Shown: positions 15,679 through 25,633, numbered from the stretch's first letter. The stretch: DNA of 33,572 bases from Pyrolobus sp. (GCA_015521195.1 WAOO01000092.1:1-33572), one strand, 5' to 3'. Notes: generated by a model not told the origin, from the sequence alone. Numbers and translations are program-made.

Positions 15679-18444
15679 ATGTGTATTCTCCCATGGATGC
15701 ATGGCTGGGGCGCTATTGTGGAGTGTAGCGTGCGGCTTCCTCCCCTATCTGCAGGCGAGCTTGAAGCTAGGCTCGTGAGGGAGGCTGGCGTCCCTCCATC
15801 AAGGCGTGACGCTATAGAGGCTCTCCTGGATAGCGTCGAGGAGCTCCTATCATCCGAGGAGCCTGTCGTCGTATTCATCCTCGGCGAGTGGGGCGAGGGT
15901 AAGACCGCGGCGTGGTACGCGTACGTCAAGCCAGCGCTCCTCGAGCGCGGCGTGAAGGTGTTTGAGGTTAGGGCCGGGACCCTCTGGGAGGCCGTAGAGA
16001 GGGCATCCTGGATAGCGTCTCCCGCGTGGAGGCTGCTTGCCGCGCTCGAGGCCGTCGTGAGGGGCGGTGGTGTGGCCGGCGACTACCAGAGGGCGGTTCG
16101 GAGGCTCCTGGGCGGCGAGAGGGCCGTCGTGTTCATAGACGAGGTGGAGGACCTGGTGTACCGGAGGGGTGGCATAGAACAGCTGCTCGAAGCGATACAC
16201 GCCATTATAGACGGGGAGGTGGGGCTCCGGATAGGCTTCTACCTCGCCGTCTCCCCGACAGCGTATGCAAGGATAGCAGCGTGGAGCGCATGGAGGAGGC
16301 TCCGGAGGCGCATACGCCTCGTGGAGCTGAAGCCTCTCAGGAGGAGCGAGGTTGTACAGGCGTTGAAGGCTATGCTGGACTACTCGTGCGGCGGCTGCAT
16401 GCCAGTCTCCGACCCCCGCCTCCTAAACGCTGTAGTCGCAGCCTCCAAGGGTAACCTCGGGGCCCTCGCCGCCTATCTGCGTAGAGTGTTGGCAGCGTGG
16501 AGTAGGAGGGGCTGCAGGCCGCTGGGGGCGGACGATGTCGCGAGGATACTCTCCGAGCCTATACCGGCGGGTCTTGCAGCCGGAGGCGTGGACCCCGAGA
16601 GGCTCAGGGAGGTTGGCGAGGCTGGCCTCCTGGTGTTGAGCGATGAGCCTGGCGGGGGGCTGGTTGAGGCGAGGATATGCGAGTATAAGGGCGGCGTAGG
16701 CGACAACGTGTGGTTCTGGCGCGACGGCAGCATAGTGGTCGTGGATGGTGGATGGAGGAGTGAGGCGGAGAAGCTGGGCTGGAGGCTTCTCGAGTGTAAA
16801 GGCGAGGGTCGTAAGGCCTACGTGTTGAAGCCGAGCATATTAGCTGGCGTCTATGCAGAGAGTGGTGGCATAGCATCCTTCATACTGGACCCGGGTGTTA
16901 GGCTGGAGGCGCTGCGTGCAGCCTATCGCAACCCGAGGCTCGCCGTCCGGGGGCTGGCGTCGCTCCTATGCATCAGCCTAGGCTGCGGCTCCTGCCGCGC
17001 TGGCGACGGGTATGCGGTGCTGGAGTTGAGGCTCAACAGCCTCCGCCTCCGCCTGGCGATACTAGGGGAGGGCGGCGCGGCCAGCGTATCGGCGGTGGCG
17101 GGTTACAAGCCTCATGCGGCGATATGCCTTGGCGGCTGCGAGGGCGTGCCCTGGAGGAGCGTGAAGCTCGAAGTAGACCCGGTGTGGCTGTTGAAACTTG
17201 GCGCCCTCGGGTACGTCTCCCGGGAGAACTGTAAGCCGGGCGGCGTCGACCGCGACGCCCTGCTGGCTATGGCTTCGAGGCTCACCGTCGACTACGGGCT
17301 CGTGGATAAGATGCTCGAGGCGCTGAGACGCCCCTACCCGCTCATAGTCCCTCGGTTCAGGCTCCCGCCGGGCGTGGGGCCAGAGGCGCTGCGCTGCGTG
17401 CTACACATGCTTTCGTTGCTCGTCGAGGCTCCCGAGGAGAGCGTCGCCGAGAAGGCGTCTAGGCTTTGTAGGCTCTCGGGTCACGCGGCGCGAGTGGCGC
17501 TGCGCGCCCTCGTCTCCAACGGCGTTGTCGCAGAGAAGGATGGCGCGGCGAGGGTTGCGTTGTCTGACGTCGAGAGGGGGATACTGGAGGTGCTGAAGGG
17601 GCTTGGGGGCGTGGCGAGGCTGGAGGAGCTGGAGGATAGGCTGGTGCCCGAAGGCTCGTGGGACCGTAGCCTCCGCCTATGGGTGCAGATTCTCGCGTGG
17701 AAAGGGTGGCTACACGCCCCCTCTAGGCCCCGCCCCTCGAGCCGCGTGAGGATAGCGAGCATGGAGGAGCTCTACGAGGCGGTGGCGGGTGTCGAGCCTC
17801 CCGAGTGGGCGTCGAGCCTAGAAGATTGCGGGGATGACGAGACGTGTAGAAGGGCTTGGCTGTCCGCCCTGAAATGGTATGCCGGTAGAGTGTTGAGGAG
17901 GGAGAGTGAGCGGAAGGAGAAGGCTGCGGCCGCCGGGGGCGTTGCAGTCGGCACGGCTATGGCTGAGCGTGTGGAGTCTCAGCTCGAGCAGGTATCCGAG
18001 TCTCTCGTGGAGCGGGCTGAGCGCCCCCAGCAGGCGGTCAGCGGGGCTGCTGAAGTCGAGCGGGAGCTTGGGCTCCTCGAGAAGAGGCTTGTAGAAGCGC
18101 TTCTAGTTGCGCCTGCAGCCCGTGAGGCTGGCAGGCTGGAGGAGCTTGCAGCCGGTATAACTGAGGCTAAGAGGCTGGCGGTGCAGGGTAAGGTAGATGA
18201 CGCGCTTGTAGTGCTAAGCGACGTCCTTGTATCCATCGGCCGGGGGCCTGACGCGCTTCTAGTAGAGGCTGCGAAGACTCTAGACCCGGAGGCCTACGAG
18301 GCGGTGGCGACGCTCATAGAGAACGGGTACGCCGCCAGAAGGGCCCTAGAGAGGCTAATCGCGAGGAGCTCCGCGAAACTTGTGAGACGGTCGCTGAAAA
18401 CGGCTCTGGCGAAGCTCATATACTCAGCCACAACCCTCGCCTAG
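15679..18444 (+). CDS. Large P-loop (AAA+/STAND-like) ATPase of unknown function
   Basis: Walker A GEWGEGKTA, Walker B AVVFIDEVEDL; long C-terminal part with possible winged-helix and helical segments. Confidence 0.8.
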   Translation: MCILPWMHGWGAIVECSVRLPPLSAGELEARLVREAGVPPSRRDAIEALLDSVEELLSSEEPVVVFILGEWGEGKTAAWYAYVKPALLERGVKVFEVRAGTLWEAVERASWIASPAWRLLAALEAVVRGGGVAGDYQRAVRRLLGGERAVVFIDEVEDLVYRRGGIEQLLEAIHAIIDGEVGLRIGFYLAVSPTAYARIAAWSAWRRLRRRIRLVELKPLRRSEVVQALKAMLDYSCGGCMPVSDPRLLNAVVAASKGNLGALAAYLRRVLAAWSRRGCRPLGADDVARILSEPIPAGLAAGGVDPERLREVGEAGLLVLSDEPGGGLVEARICEYKGGVGDNVWFWRDGSIVVVDGGWRSEAEKLGWRLLECKGEGRKAYVLKPSILAGVYAESGGIASFILDPGVRLEALRAAYRNPRLAVRGLASLLCISLGCGSCRAGDGYAVLELRLNSLRLRLAILGEGGAASVSAVAGYKPHAAICLGGCEGVPWRSVKLEVDPVWLLKLGALGYVSRENCKPGGVDRDALLAMASRLTVDYGLVDKMLEALRRPYPLIVPRFRLPPGVGPEALRCVLHMLSLLVEAPEESVAEKASRLCRLSGHAARVALRALVSNGVVAEKDGAARVALSDVERGILEVLKGLGGVARLEELEDRLVPEGSWDRSLRLWVQILAWKGWLHAPSRPRPSSRVRIASMEELYEAVAGVEPPEWASSLEDCGDDETCRRAWLSALKWYAGRVLRRESERKEKAAAAGGVAVGTAMAERVESQLEQVSESLVERAERPQQAVSGAAEVERELGLLEKRLVEALLVAPAAREAGRLEELAAGITEAKRLAVQGKVDDALVVLSDVLVSIGRGPDALLVEAAKTLDPEAYEAVATLIENGYAARRALERLIARSSAKLVRRSLKTALAKLIYSATTLA

Positions 18445-19092
18445 GATTAGCTCCACGGCGTCAAGAGGAGTCTTGGCCACCCTGCCGCCCGCAGCCCTGA
18501 CTACGACGCTGTCCATCGGGTTAACCGCGACTCCACCCCCTGCCACCATCATCATCGGAGCGTCTATCCTCGAGTCGCCGACGACGCAAACGCTGCTCCG
18601 CGGCACCCCGAGCATCCTGGAGAAGCGTATAACCCACCGGTGTTTAGCATCAGCCTCTACTTCAGGGACGCCGCCTGGCACGAGCCTACCCCTCTCGTCG
18701 AACGAGAGGCGGGGCGCAGCCCATAGCCTCACACCCAGCTCGCCCGCAACCCTCTCGACCAGCAGGTCCACGCCCCCCGAGACGAACGCTACCTCGACAC
18801 CCCTCCTTCTAAGACGCTCTATGGCGTCATAGGCGTCAGGCAGCACCGATACCCTCTCCTCGAGGATACCCCTGAGCATATCCCGGTCGAGCCTAGGCTC
18901 CGCCTCAAGCCAGAGCTGCGTATCCGCGAGCATCCAGTCACGGTAGCTTATCCTACCCTCCCAGTAGAGCCGCGCGTATAGCTCGGAGTAGTGTGTCGTC
19001 CCGAGGGCCTCGTGTATAACCCTCCAGCTGGACCTAACGTCCACGAGCACCCCGTCGACGTCGAAGATTACCAGTTTGAGGGTGGTGCCCAT
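18424..19092 (-). CDS. HAD-superfamily phosphatase (phosphoserine phosphatase-like)
   Basis: LVIFDVDGVLVD (motif I), AFVSGGVD (motif II), VVGDSRIDAPMM (motif IV). Confidence 0.88.
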   Translation of the reverse strand: MGTTLKLVIFDVDGVLVDVRSSWRVIHEALGTTHYSELYARLYWEGRISYRDWMLADTQLWLEAEPRLDRDMLRGILEERVSVLPDAYDAIERLRRRGVEVAFVSGGVDLLVERVAGELGVRLWAAPRLSFDERGRLVPGGVPEVEADAKHRWVIRFSRMLGVPRSSVCVVGDSRIDAPMMMVAGGGVAVNPMDSVVVRAAGGRVAKTPLDAVELILGEGCG

Positions 19093-19191
19093 CCCCAGGA
19101 GGCCTATAGGAGGCGGGTCGAAGAGCCTGGGTAAAAACGGGATGACCGGTTTAGCCTACGCTGAGCCGTGATGAGGGGCTTTCCAGGGACC

Positions 19192-19713
19192 CTAGAAGAG
19201 GCGTCTCCTGCGCCTCCTCCTAGCCATCTCTCTTGCCATCTCGCGCTGCTCGAGCTCTATCTGCGTCTCTATCGCGATAGCCTTGGGCCAGTATTCTTCG
19301 AGAGCCTCCTTCATCTTCTCTGCGAGGGCGGTGTCGTAGCCAACCTTCTGTAGGAACTCGCGCCCATCGTTCGTTATCCTGAGCTTCTTCTGGGGCGTCG
19401 CTTCTATCAGCCCGAGGTAGAGGAGGGCGACGACGTCCTCGTGCAGGTCGCGGCTGTAGGGTGTGTCGCCGAGGGTGACAAAGTTGTAGCCGAGGTCTAT
19501 GCCCTTCTCGGTCTTAAACCAGTAGAGGAGGTAGTTGAGCGTCTTCTCGAATATGCCGCCGCTCTTGGAGGTTATGAGGTCGAAGAAGGCGAGCAGGTTC
19601 CTCTTCCTAGTATCGTTCTTCACCTGGTCGAGGGTTATGACGGGCCTCGTTATGATGACAAGCTCCTTCTTGGTGCCAGCGACGGGCTCCTTCTTCTTCC
19701 TACCCGTTCCCAC
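19192..19713 (-). CDS. Conserved-looking hypothetical protein, possible winged helix
   Basis: Likely GTG start at 19713 (VGTGRKKKEP); DVVALLYLGLIEATPQKKLRITNDGREFL resembles a wHTH wing; upstream extension in the track has non-coding character. Confidence 0.6.
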   Translation of the reverse strand: MGTGRKKKEPVAGTKKELVIITRPVITLDQVKNDTRKRNLLAFFDLITSKSGGIFEKTLNYLLYWFKTEKGIDLGYNFVTLGDTPYSRDLHEDVVALLYLGLIEATPQKKLRITNDGREFLQKVGYDTALAEKMKEALEEYWPKAIAIETQIELEQREMAREMARRRRRRRLF

Positions 19714-19824
19714 GAGGAGCCCCGGTTCTGCAGGACGCCGTGGACGGGTATAATGGGTGTGGGCGTTCCTCCAGCGACGCCGGGCTGTGAGGAGGGTAGT
19801 CCGGTCGAATGACCCTCGGGAGGG

Positions 19825-20718
19825 GTGATTAGGCCGGACCCTACCGAGCCCCCATGGTGTAGAGTCACGCGGGTTGTGATACTCGCGCTTGTCTCGGGCG
19901 GGGTTGACAGCACGACGGCCGCTCTCCACGCGGTCCACGAGTATTGCACGGAGGGCGTCGAGTGCTACAAGTACGCGTTGACGGCTGTCTACGGCCAGAG
20001 GCACTCTAGGGAGGTGGAGGCGGCGCGGGAGTTCGCAGAACGCTACGGCTTCAGGCACATTATCGTGGAGGTCGGCGGGCTTAGCGCTGAGAAGCTCCTA
20101 GGCCGCGGTGTATCCGCGTTGACCGATTCTAGCGTCGAGGTGCCCGAGTCCCTGAAACCGGGCCGCGTGCCGGTCACCTACGTGCCGCAGAGGAACCTAG
20201 TCCTCCTAGCCCATGCAGCCGCCGTGCTAGAGATGCTCATGGACGTCCACGATGCGGATATGGGCGTGCTGAGCGTGGGCTTCCACCGCAGCGACTGGGA
20301 GAGGGGTGAGCCCGTCTACCCGGACACGCGGAGGGAGTTTGTCGACGCGGTGGAGCTCGCAGCCAGCATGGGGAGCGGCAGGGTGTTTGAAGGGAAATCG
20401 GTTGTCAGGATTCATGCGCCGTTCATAGACAAGCCTAAGTGGAGGATAATCGAGTGGGGGGTACGCCACGGCATGGACTACTCGATAACATGGAGCTGCT
20501 ACCGGGGCGGGGAGAGGCCCTGCGGACGCTGCCCCGCGTGCATCTCTAGGCTCCGCGCGTTCATGGCGGCTGGCGTCGAGGACCCCCTGACGCCCCTCTA
20601 CGAGACGCTGCCGGAGTGGTACAGGGAGTGGCTGGAGGCTAGGAGGCGGTGTGTCGAAGGCGACATGGAGGCGTGCAGGAGGGCCGAGGAGATGAGCAGG
20701 CGTGAGAGAAAACCTTGA
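19825..20718 (+). CDS. queC: 7-cyano-7-deazaguanine synthase QueC (start 19825 or GTG 19876)
   Basis: ALVSGGVDSTTA PP-loop; VPQRNLVLLAHA; WSCYRGGERPCGRCPACISR zinc site. Confidence 0.92.
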   Translation: MIRPDPTEPPWCRVTRVVILALVSGGVDSTTAALHAVHEYCTEGVECYKYALTAVYGQRHSREVEAAREFAERYGFRHIIVEVGGLSAEKLLGRGVSALTDSSVEVPESLKPGRVPVTYVPQRNLVLLAHAAAVLEMLMDVHDADMGVLSVGFHRSDWERGEPVYPDTRREFVDAVELAASMGSGRVFEGKSVVRIHAPFIDKPKWRIIEWGVRHGMDYSITWSCYRGGERPCGRCPACISRLRAFMAAGVEDPLTPLYETLPEWYREWLEARRRCVEGDMEACRRAEEMSRRERKP

Positions 20719-20757
20719 ACCCGAAGACCATGCCGCCTCCGATGCGCGGGGTAGGCC

Positions 20758-21216
20758 ATGCTGATAGTGTTCTTCCGGCATGGGAGGGCGGTGCCTAAAG
20801 AGGAGGCCGGCAGCGATGAGGCGAGATGGCTCACCGAGAGGGGCAGGTGCGAGGTCGAGGCGGTGGCGAGGCTCCTCCCTGTGAAACCGCCGGTCGTCTA
20901 TACGAGCCCCTTGCGTCGCGCCCGCGAGACGGCCGAGATAGTGTCTAGGGTGCACGGTTCACGCGTCGAGGTTGTAGATGCTCTGGCGCCCGGCGCCGAC
21001 CTCGGAGTATTGAAGAGCCTCCGTCTCGAAGACGGGGTTGTGCTTGTAGGCCACAACCCGGACTTCGAGGAGATGGTAGAGGCGTTGACCGGAGGCAGGG
21101 TTAAGCTGGCTGCGGGTGCAGCTGCAGGCGTGGAGGTAGACGAGAATCTGGCCGAAGGCAGACTAATCTTCCTCATACCGCCAGCCGCTGCGACACGGGT
21201 ACACCCCTGTGGCTAG
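20758..21216 (+). CDS. SixA-like histidine phosphatase
   Basis: FFRHGRA, YTSPLRRARETAEI, VLVGHNPDFEEMV motifs. Confidence 0.9.
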   Translation: MLIVFFRHGRAVPKEEAGSDEARWLTERGRCEVEAVARLLPVKPPVVYTSPLRRARETAEIVSRVHGSRVEVVDALAPGADLGVLKSLRLEDGVVLVGHNPDFEEMVEALTGGRVKLAAGAAAGVEVDENLAEGRLIFLIPPAAATRVHPCG

Positions 21217-21427
21217 CCGTCATCCAGCCGCCTTGCTTTACGCGATAGCCGTGGCCTCCGCCCTCCTCTCGATGCTCTCCGCGGCGCTTGCAACACGCAG
21301 CCCTCTCTACGCAGCCTCCTATATCGTCTCGTCGGTGGCTGGCGTCGCCGCCGTGTTCACCGCGTACCTAGCAGTGACTCGGCCATCTTGGCTGCGGCTG
21401 AAGACTCGACGAACACGTTCTCGATGA
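21209..21427 (+). CDS. Small two-TM membrane protein
   Basis: 72 aa, two hydrophobic segments, 8-nt overlap with the upstream gene. Confidence 0.45.
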   Translation: MASRHPAALLYAIAVASALLSMLSAALATRSPLYAASYIVSSVAGVAAVFTAYLAVTRPSWLRLKTRRTRSR

Positions 21428-22133
21428 AGAGGAGTGCTCTTGCAGCCCATACTCCAAGCACGCACGCCAGGTGCCTTGAAGGCCTCTCGGCGTTCAACAC
21501 TATCCTCTTAGCCGCAACACCCTTCAGCTCTACACCCTCAAGGTCGAGTATGAGGTCGACGACGGGGGCATAGTGGCGTATAAGCTCCGGAGTCGTAGGC
21601 TCAATGTTAACCGCGAAGAGCTTGTCGAGGCCGGAGAGCTCCGCCTCTGGAAGCCTATCCTCGGGCAGCGCCACTATCACCCTCCGGTACCCCCTCCTCG
21701 CCAATGCTGCTATCAGGAGCTTAGCCTCCCACCGGTACCTCGCCACAATCAGCGCCGAGACGCCCCTAGGTATACACTCGGCTATCGCCGCCGGCAGTAT
21801 CGCCGTACACTCAAGCTCGCCATCTCTCACCGCAAAAACATCCGTATAGCCGAGGAGCTGGGCGTCGCGCCCGTCTACAGAGTCGCAGATGTTGGCCGCC
21901 AGTACGCCTAGCACGTGGCTCGTGAACACGCCTCCATGCGTGAGCCTCCTAGCAGCCTCCATGAAAGATTCCAGCTCGTCCGGGTAGAGCGTATAGACGA
22001 GGGGCACAGCGTCGACGTTGGCCTCGCGGTAGAGGGTGCAGAGCAGCTGCTGGAGTAGCGCCTCCAGGCTCCCCCTCTCCTCGCCCACCACCACGTGCAG
22101 CCTCGTCAACGGCGTATACGGGCATCCTTGCAT
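21357..22133 (-). CDS. Hypothetical protein, Rossmann-like
   Basis: 258-aa ORF directly downstream of the SDR gene; weak resemblance to shikimate dehydrogenase architecture only. Confidence 0.6.
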   Translation of the reverse strand: MQGCPYTPLTRLHVVVGEERGSLEALLQQLLCTLYREANVDAVPLVYTLYPDELESFMEAARRLTHGGVFTSHVLGVLAANICDSVDGRDAQLLGYTDVFAVRDGELECTAILPAAIAECIPRGVSALIVARYRWEAKLLIAALARRGYRRVIVALPEDRLPEAELSGLDKLFAVNIEPTTPELIRHYAPVVDLILDLEGVELKGVAAKRIVLNAERPSRHLACVLGVWAARALLFIENVFVESSAAAKMAESLLGTR

Positions 22134-22922
22134 TCAAAACACGCTCCTCAACAGGCCGCCGTCCACGGGGACAACCGCCCCGTTTACAAAGCTCGCGGCT
22201 GGCGACGAGAGGAAGACGGCCACCCTCGCAACCTCCTCCGGCTCAGCAGCCCTACCCAGAGGCACCTCGCTCGCCATCTCCTTGAGGACCTCCTCGATGC
22301 TCACACCCTTCTCCTCGGCCCTCCTCCTGGCAATCTCGAGTATCCTCTCGGTGCGCGTTATGCCGGGCAGCACGGCGTTTACCCGCACGCCTAGCCTCCC
22401 CAGGTCGCGGGCCAGGCTCCTCACAAGCCCTGCCAACGATATCCTAACCACGTTGGAGAGTATCAGGTCGGGTATAGGCTCGCGTATGGCGACTGACGCC
22501 ATGTAGGTTATCGCTGGGCTCCGGCCCTTCAGGAGGTAGGGCAGTGCATACCTGGTCACCCACACGGCGCTAAGCAGGAGGAGTCTAACCGCATACTCCC
22601 AGTCCTCGAGGCTAACCTCGGTGAACCTCCCGGGCCTAGGCCCTCCAGTGTTATACACGAGTATATCCAGCCCGCCCAGCCTCTCAGCACAGAACCCCAC
22701 CAGCCTCTCAACATCCTCTCTAACCGTAAGGTCGGCGGTCGTGCCGTAAGCCTCAACGCCAAGCCTCCGGAGCCTCTCGAGAGCCTCCTCGACGTGCCTC
22801 TCCCTCCTAGAGGATATGCAGACTTTCGCCCCTTCAAGCCCCAGGAGCTTCGCTATAGCAAAGCCTATCCCGCGCGTAGAAGCGGTGACCATGGCCCTCG
22901 CGCCGCGCAATCCCAGGTGCAA
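22134..22922 (-). CDS. Short-chain dehydrogenase/reductase
   Basis: AMVTASTRGIGFAIAKLL, LDILVYNTGGPRPG, GVRVNAVLPGITRTER, FVNGAVVPVDGGL. Confidence 0.92.
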   Translation of the reverse strand: MHLGLRGARAMVTASTRGIGFAIAKLLGLEGAKVCISSRRERHVEEALERLRRLGVEAYGTTADLTVREDVERLVGFCAERLGGLDILVYNTGGPRPGRFTEVSLEDWEYAVRLLLLSAVWVTRYALPYLLKGRSPAITYMASVAIREPIPDLILSNVVRISLAGLVRSLARDLGRLGVRVNAVLPGITRTERILEIARRRAEEKGVSIEEVLKEMASEVPLGRAAEPEEVARVAVFLSSPAASFVNGAVVPVDGGLLRSVF

Positions 22923-22975
22923 AGAAGCCCCGGGTGGGGCGGCGGGCGCGCGGAGGTATTAGGAGTGAGGGTAGC

Positions 22976-23398
22976 CTAGCCCCTCTCGAGCTCCTTGCGT
23001 ATAGCCTCTGCGACCTTCGCCAGCTCCTCGTCACCCGGCTTGCTCCTAGCGCACGCCATTATCTTGCAGCCGTCCCCCTCCCTCCTTGGTATCAGGTGTA
23101 GGTGCACGTGCATAATCTCCTGGCCAGCCGCCCTCCCAACGTTGACGACAAGGTTGTAGCCCTGCGCGCCTGTAGCGCGGAGCACGGCCGGTGCGAGTCT
23201 CGCAGCAGCCCTCATCATGGCTGCGAGCACATCCTCCGGGACGTCCTCGAGCCTCTCATAGTGCTGCTTGGGGACTATCAGGGTGTGACCCGGGTTTATC
23301 GGGTATATGTCGAGGAACGCGACGACCTTGTCATCCTCGTAGACCTTATGGGCTGGCACCTCGCCCCTCACAATCCTACAGAATATGCAGCTGCTCAA
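22976..23398 (-). CDS. HIT family protein
   Basis: CIFCRIVRGEVPAHKVYEDDKVVAFLDIYPINPGHTLIVPKQHYE; HVHLHLIPR. Confidence 0.95.
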   Translation of the reverse strand: MSSCIFCRIVRGEVPAHKVYEDDKVVAFLDIYPINPGHTLIVPKQHYERLEDVPEDVLAAMMRAAARLAPAVLRATGAQGYNLVVNVGRAAGQEIMHVHLHLIPRREGDGCKIMACARSKPGDEELAKVAEAIRKELERG

Positions 23399-23558
23399 CC
23401 CTGCCCACCCTAGTGCGGCGGCTCAGTGGGCTCCTATTCTTCATCCCTCCCGTGGGAGGTCGCGCCCGCCACACTCGTCACAGCCGCCCTCCATCCTCCG
23501 CTAGGTTCCCGCTCCCTCTTTCTACTAGCGTTGCGGCACAGCGCACCCGGGGAGAACC

Positions 23559-24128
23559 GTGGCATATACCCTCGAGGACCTCGCGGAGATAATGAAGGTG
23601 CTTGTCGATGCCAGCGTAAAGGCAGTGGTTATAGGCAGTACTGTTGTGCAACTCGAGCTCCGGAAGAAACAACTGGAGGAGGATGTAGACCTGTTCGTAG
23701 AGGAGCCTAGCCCCTTCATCGAGGAGGAGTTCTACAGGAGGCTTGCGTCGGAGCACGGGTGGGGCGTGGGGCAGACGTGGATAGGCACACCATCCCTCAT
23801 AGCGCGGAGGGGCGGCGAGGATATAGTCGTAGAGCTATACGAGAACATCTACGACTTCTACGTGCCGCCGGAGCTCCTCGAAAGGGCGCCCAAGAAGAAC
23901 ATTCGGGGTGTTCCGGTCCGCGTCCTCCGCCTTGAGGACTATGCGCTCCTCAAGGCTAAGGCGGGGCGCGACGAGGACATGGAGGACCTGGAGGAGCTTG
24001 CAATGCTGGTTAAGAGTGGGAGGCTGCGTTTCGACAGGAGGCTCGTCCGGGAGAGCATCCAGTTCTTCCCGGAGGAGGACCAGAGGCTCATGGAGAAACG
24101 GTTGAAGAAGGTCGGGCTCATAGAGTAG
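23559..24128 (+). CDS. Nucleotidyltransferase-fold protein
   Basis: VVIGSTVVQLELRKKQLEEDVDLFVEEP (GS...DxD/E-type NTase core); RLEDYALLKAKAGRDEDMEDL. Confidence 0.72.
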   Translation: MAYTLEDLAEIMKVLVDASVKAVVIGSTVVQLELRKKQLEEDVDLFVEEPSPFIEEEFYRRLASEHGWGVGQTWIGTPSLIARRGGEDIVVELYENIYDFYVPPELLERAPKKNIRGVPVRVLRLEDYALLKAKAGRDEDMEDLEELAMLVKSGRLRFDRRLVRESIQFFPEEDQRLMEKRLKKVGLIE

Positions 24129-24134
24129 GGTATA

Positions 24135-25145
24135 GTGGTGGGTGTTTTGTCGGGCTTCGAGCAGCTCCGCGACGCCTACCTATCCTGGCCCAGCCTCGCC
24201 AGGGACGCGTTGGCGGAATCCGGTAGGGTGGCCCGCGAGGCGCCCGGGGCCTACTCCTGCGTCGACGAGATAGTCTCATGTGGTGTCGGAGGCTCCGGCG
24301 TCGTAGGCGAGTATATTGCGAAGCTCAGCGAATACTATGGCGGCGTCCCCGTGACGGTAGCCCGGGGGATGGTTGCGCCGAGGAGGGTTGGCAGGAGGAC
24401 GCTGGTGCTCGGCGTCAGCTTCTCGGGCGCGACGGTCGAGACGATAAGGTGCGTTGAGAGCGCCGCTGCACACGGGGCTAAGATAGCGGTCGTCACCGGA
24501 AAGGGGCCTCTCTTTGAGAGGGCGAGGGCGAATGGCTGGCTCACGGTGACGGTGCCCCAGGGGCCTGCAGCGCGTTCCATGTTCGCCTCTCTCTTCTACT
24601 CCGCTCTCGGCCTCCTCACCGGCCTAGGCCTACTCTCCGTGCCTGGGAGCGAGATAGACCAGTCTATAACCGCCCTTGCCGACGTTGGCATCGAGGATAA
24701 GGCGAAGGCGTTGGCCGAGAAACTGCAGGGCAAGAGGCTCATACTGGTGGCCAGCGGGTATGCGCTCTCACCGCTCTCACTCCGCACCGCGCAGGAGCTC
24801 GCCGAGAACTCGAAGAAGACCGCCATACCCGTCTACGCCCCCGAAGCCCTCCACAACTTCATAGAGGGTGTGAGGAGCATAGAGGCGCTTGAAGGCGTGG
24901 CGGTGCTTGCCTACAAGTGGCCCGGGTATACGGGCAAAGCGCTATACGAGCACCTCGTGAAGGTCCTGGCGCAGGCTGGTGAGACTCTGGAGGTCGAGAT
25001 AGCACAGGCTGGCCTACTCCAGGCGCTCGCATGGGGGACGCTGCTCGCAGGCCTCACTACGATACACCTTGCGAGGCTGGAGGGCGTCGACCCCCTGGAG
25101 ATACCGAGGATAAAGGAGGCTAGGCGTGTCGCCGCGCAGCTATAA
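24135..25145 (+). CDS. Bifunctional phosphoglucose/phosphomannose isomerase
   Basis: SCGVGGSGVVGEY, GVSFSGATVETI, YAPEALHNFIEG; crenarchaeal PGI/PMI type. Confidence 0.9.
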   Translation: MVGVLSGFEQLRDAYLSWPSLARDALAESGRVAREAPGAYSCVDEIVSCGVGGSGVVGEYIAKLSEYYGGVPVTVARGMVAPRRVGRRTLVLGVSFSGATVETIRCVESAAAHGAKIAVVTGKGPLFERARANGWLTVTVPQGPAARSMFASLFYSALGLLTGLGLLSVPGSEIDQSITALADVGIEDKAKALAEKLQGKRLILVASGYALSPLSLRTAQELAENSKKTAIPVYAPEALHNFIEGVRSIEALEGVAVLAYKWPGYTGKALYEHLVKVLAQAGETLEVEIAQAGLLQALAWGTLLAGLTTIHLARLEGVDPLEIPRIKEARRVAAQL

Positions 25146-25288
25146 CGGGCTCGGCAGCCTGGTTCAGCCCATCGGCGCTCCTCGGCACCTTACAAGGCTC
25201 CTCACAGCCCAGGTGAAGTGCGGCTCCCAGAGGCCTTTTTAGCTAGCAAGCCGGGCCTTTAACATGGCTGCAGAAAAGAGGGAGTATC

Positions 25289-25633
25289 ATGGCAGACCTG
25301 GTCGCTGTTGTCGCGGCGTTCGTGGGTGGCGCGGTCGGCGGCCTGATAGGAGGCTTCATAGCCAACCGTTCGCGTAAAAGCGAGGTAGAGCTGCCCCCGA
25401 TAGACCCTAAGAGCATAGCGGCCATGGTTGCTCAGGAGCTGGAGGCGAGCCTGAACGAGATACGTGAGAGCATAGGGAGTATAGGCGAGAAGATGGGCAG
25501 CATCGAGGAGACGGTCTCCAGTCTCTACAACATATTCGCGGCTTATCTCGGCGCGGCGGCAGCCTACCGTCCTGCCCGCAGGAGGCGAGTCACGGCGGCC
25601 CAGCAGGGGAAGACGGGCGAAGGAAAAAGCTAG
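25289..25633 (+). CDS. Small membrane-anchored protein with predicted coiled coil
   Basis: N-terminal Gly/Ala-rich TM (VVAAFVGGAVGGLIGGFIA), basic stop-transfer, then heptad-like region. Confidence 0.6.
   Translation: MADLVAVVAAFVGGAVGGLIGGFIANRSRKSEVELPPIDPKSIAAMVAQELEASLNEIRESIGSIGEKMGSIEETVSSLYNIFAAYLGAAAAYRPARRRRVTAAQQGKTGEGKS

Noticed and set aside
19714-20058. N-terminal ~115 aa of the 19192-20058 minus-strand ORF as displayed in the track
   Set aside because: This part is antisense to the 5' end of queC and has non-protein-like composition; GTG at 19713 is the likely start.
21357-22133. Possible shikimate dehydrogenase assignment
   Set aside because: Only a vague resemblance (GGVFTSHVLGVLAANICD); no convincing catalytic Lys/Asp or NADP motif, so left as hypothetical.
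23399-23558. Short inverted repeat CCTCCC-GT-GGGAGG in the HIT/NTase intergenic region
   Set aside because: Loop too small and no supporting features; probably fortuitous in GC-rich DNA.
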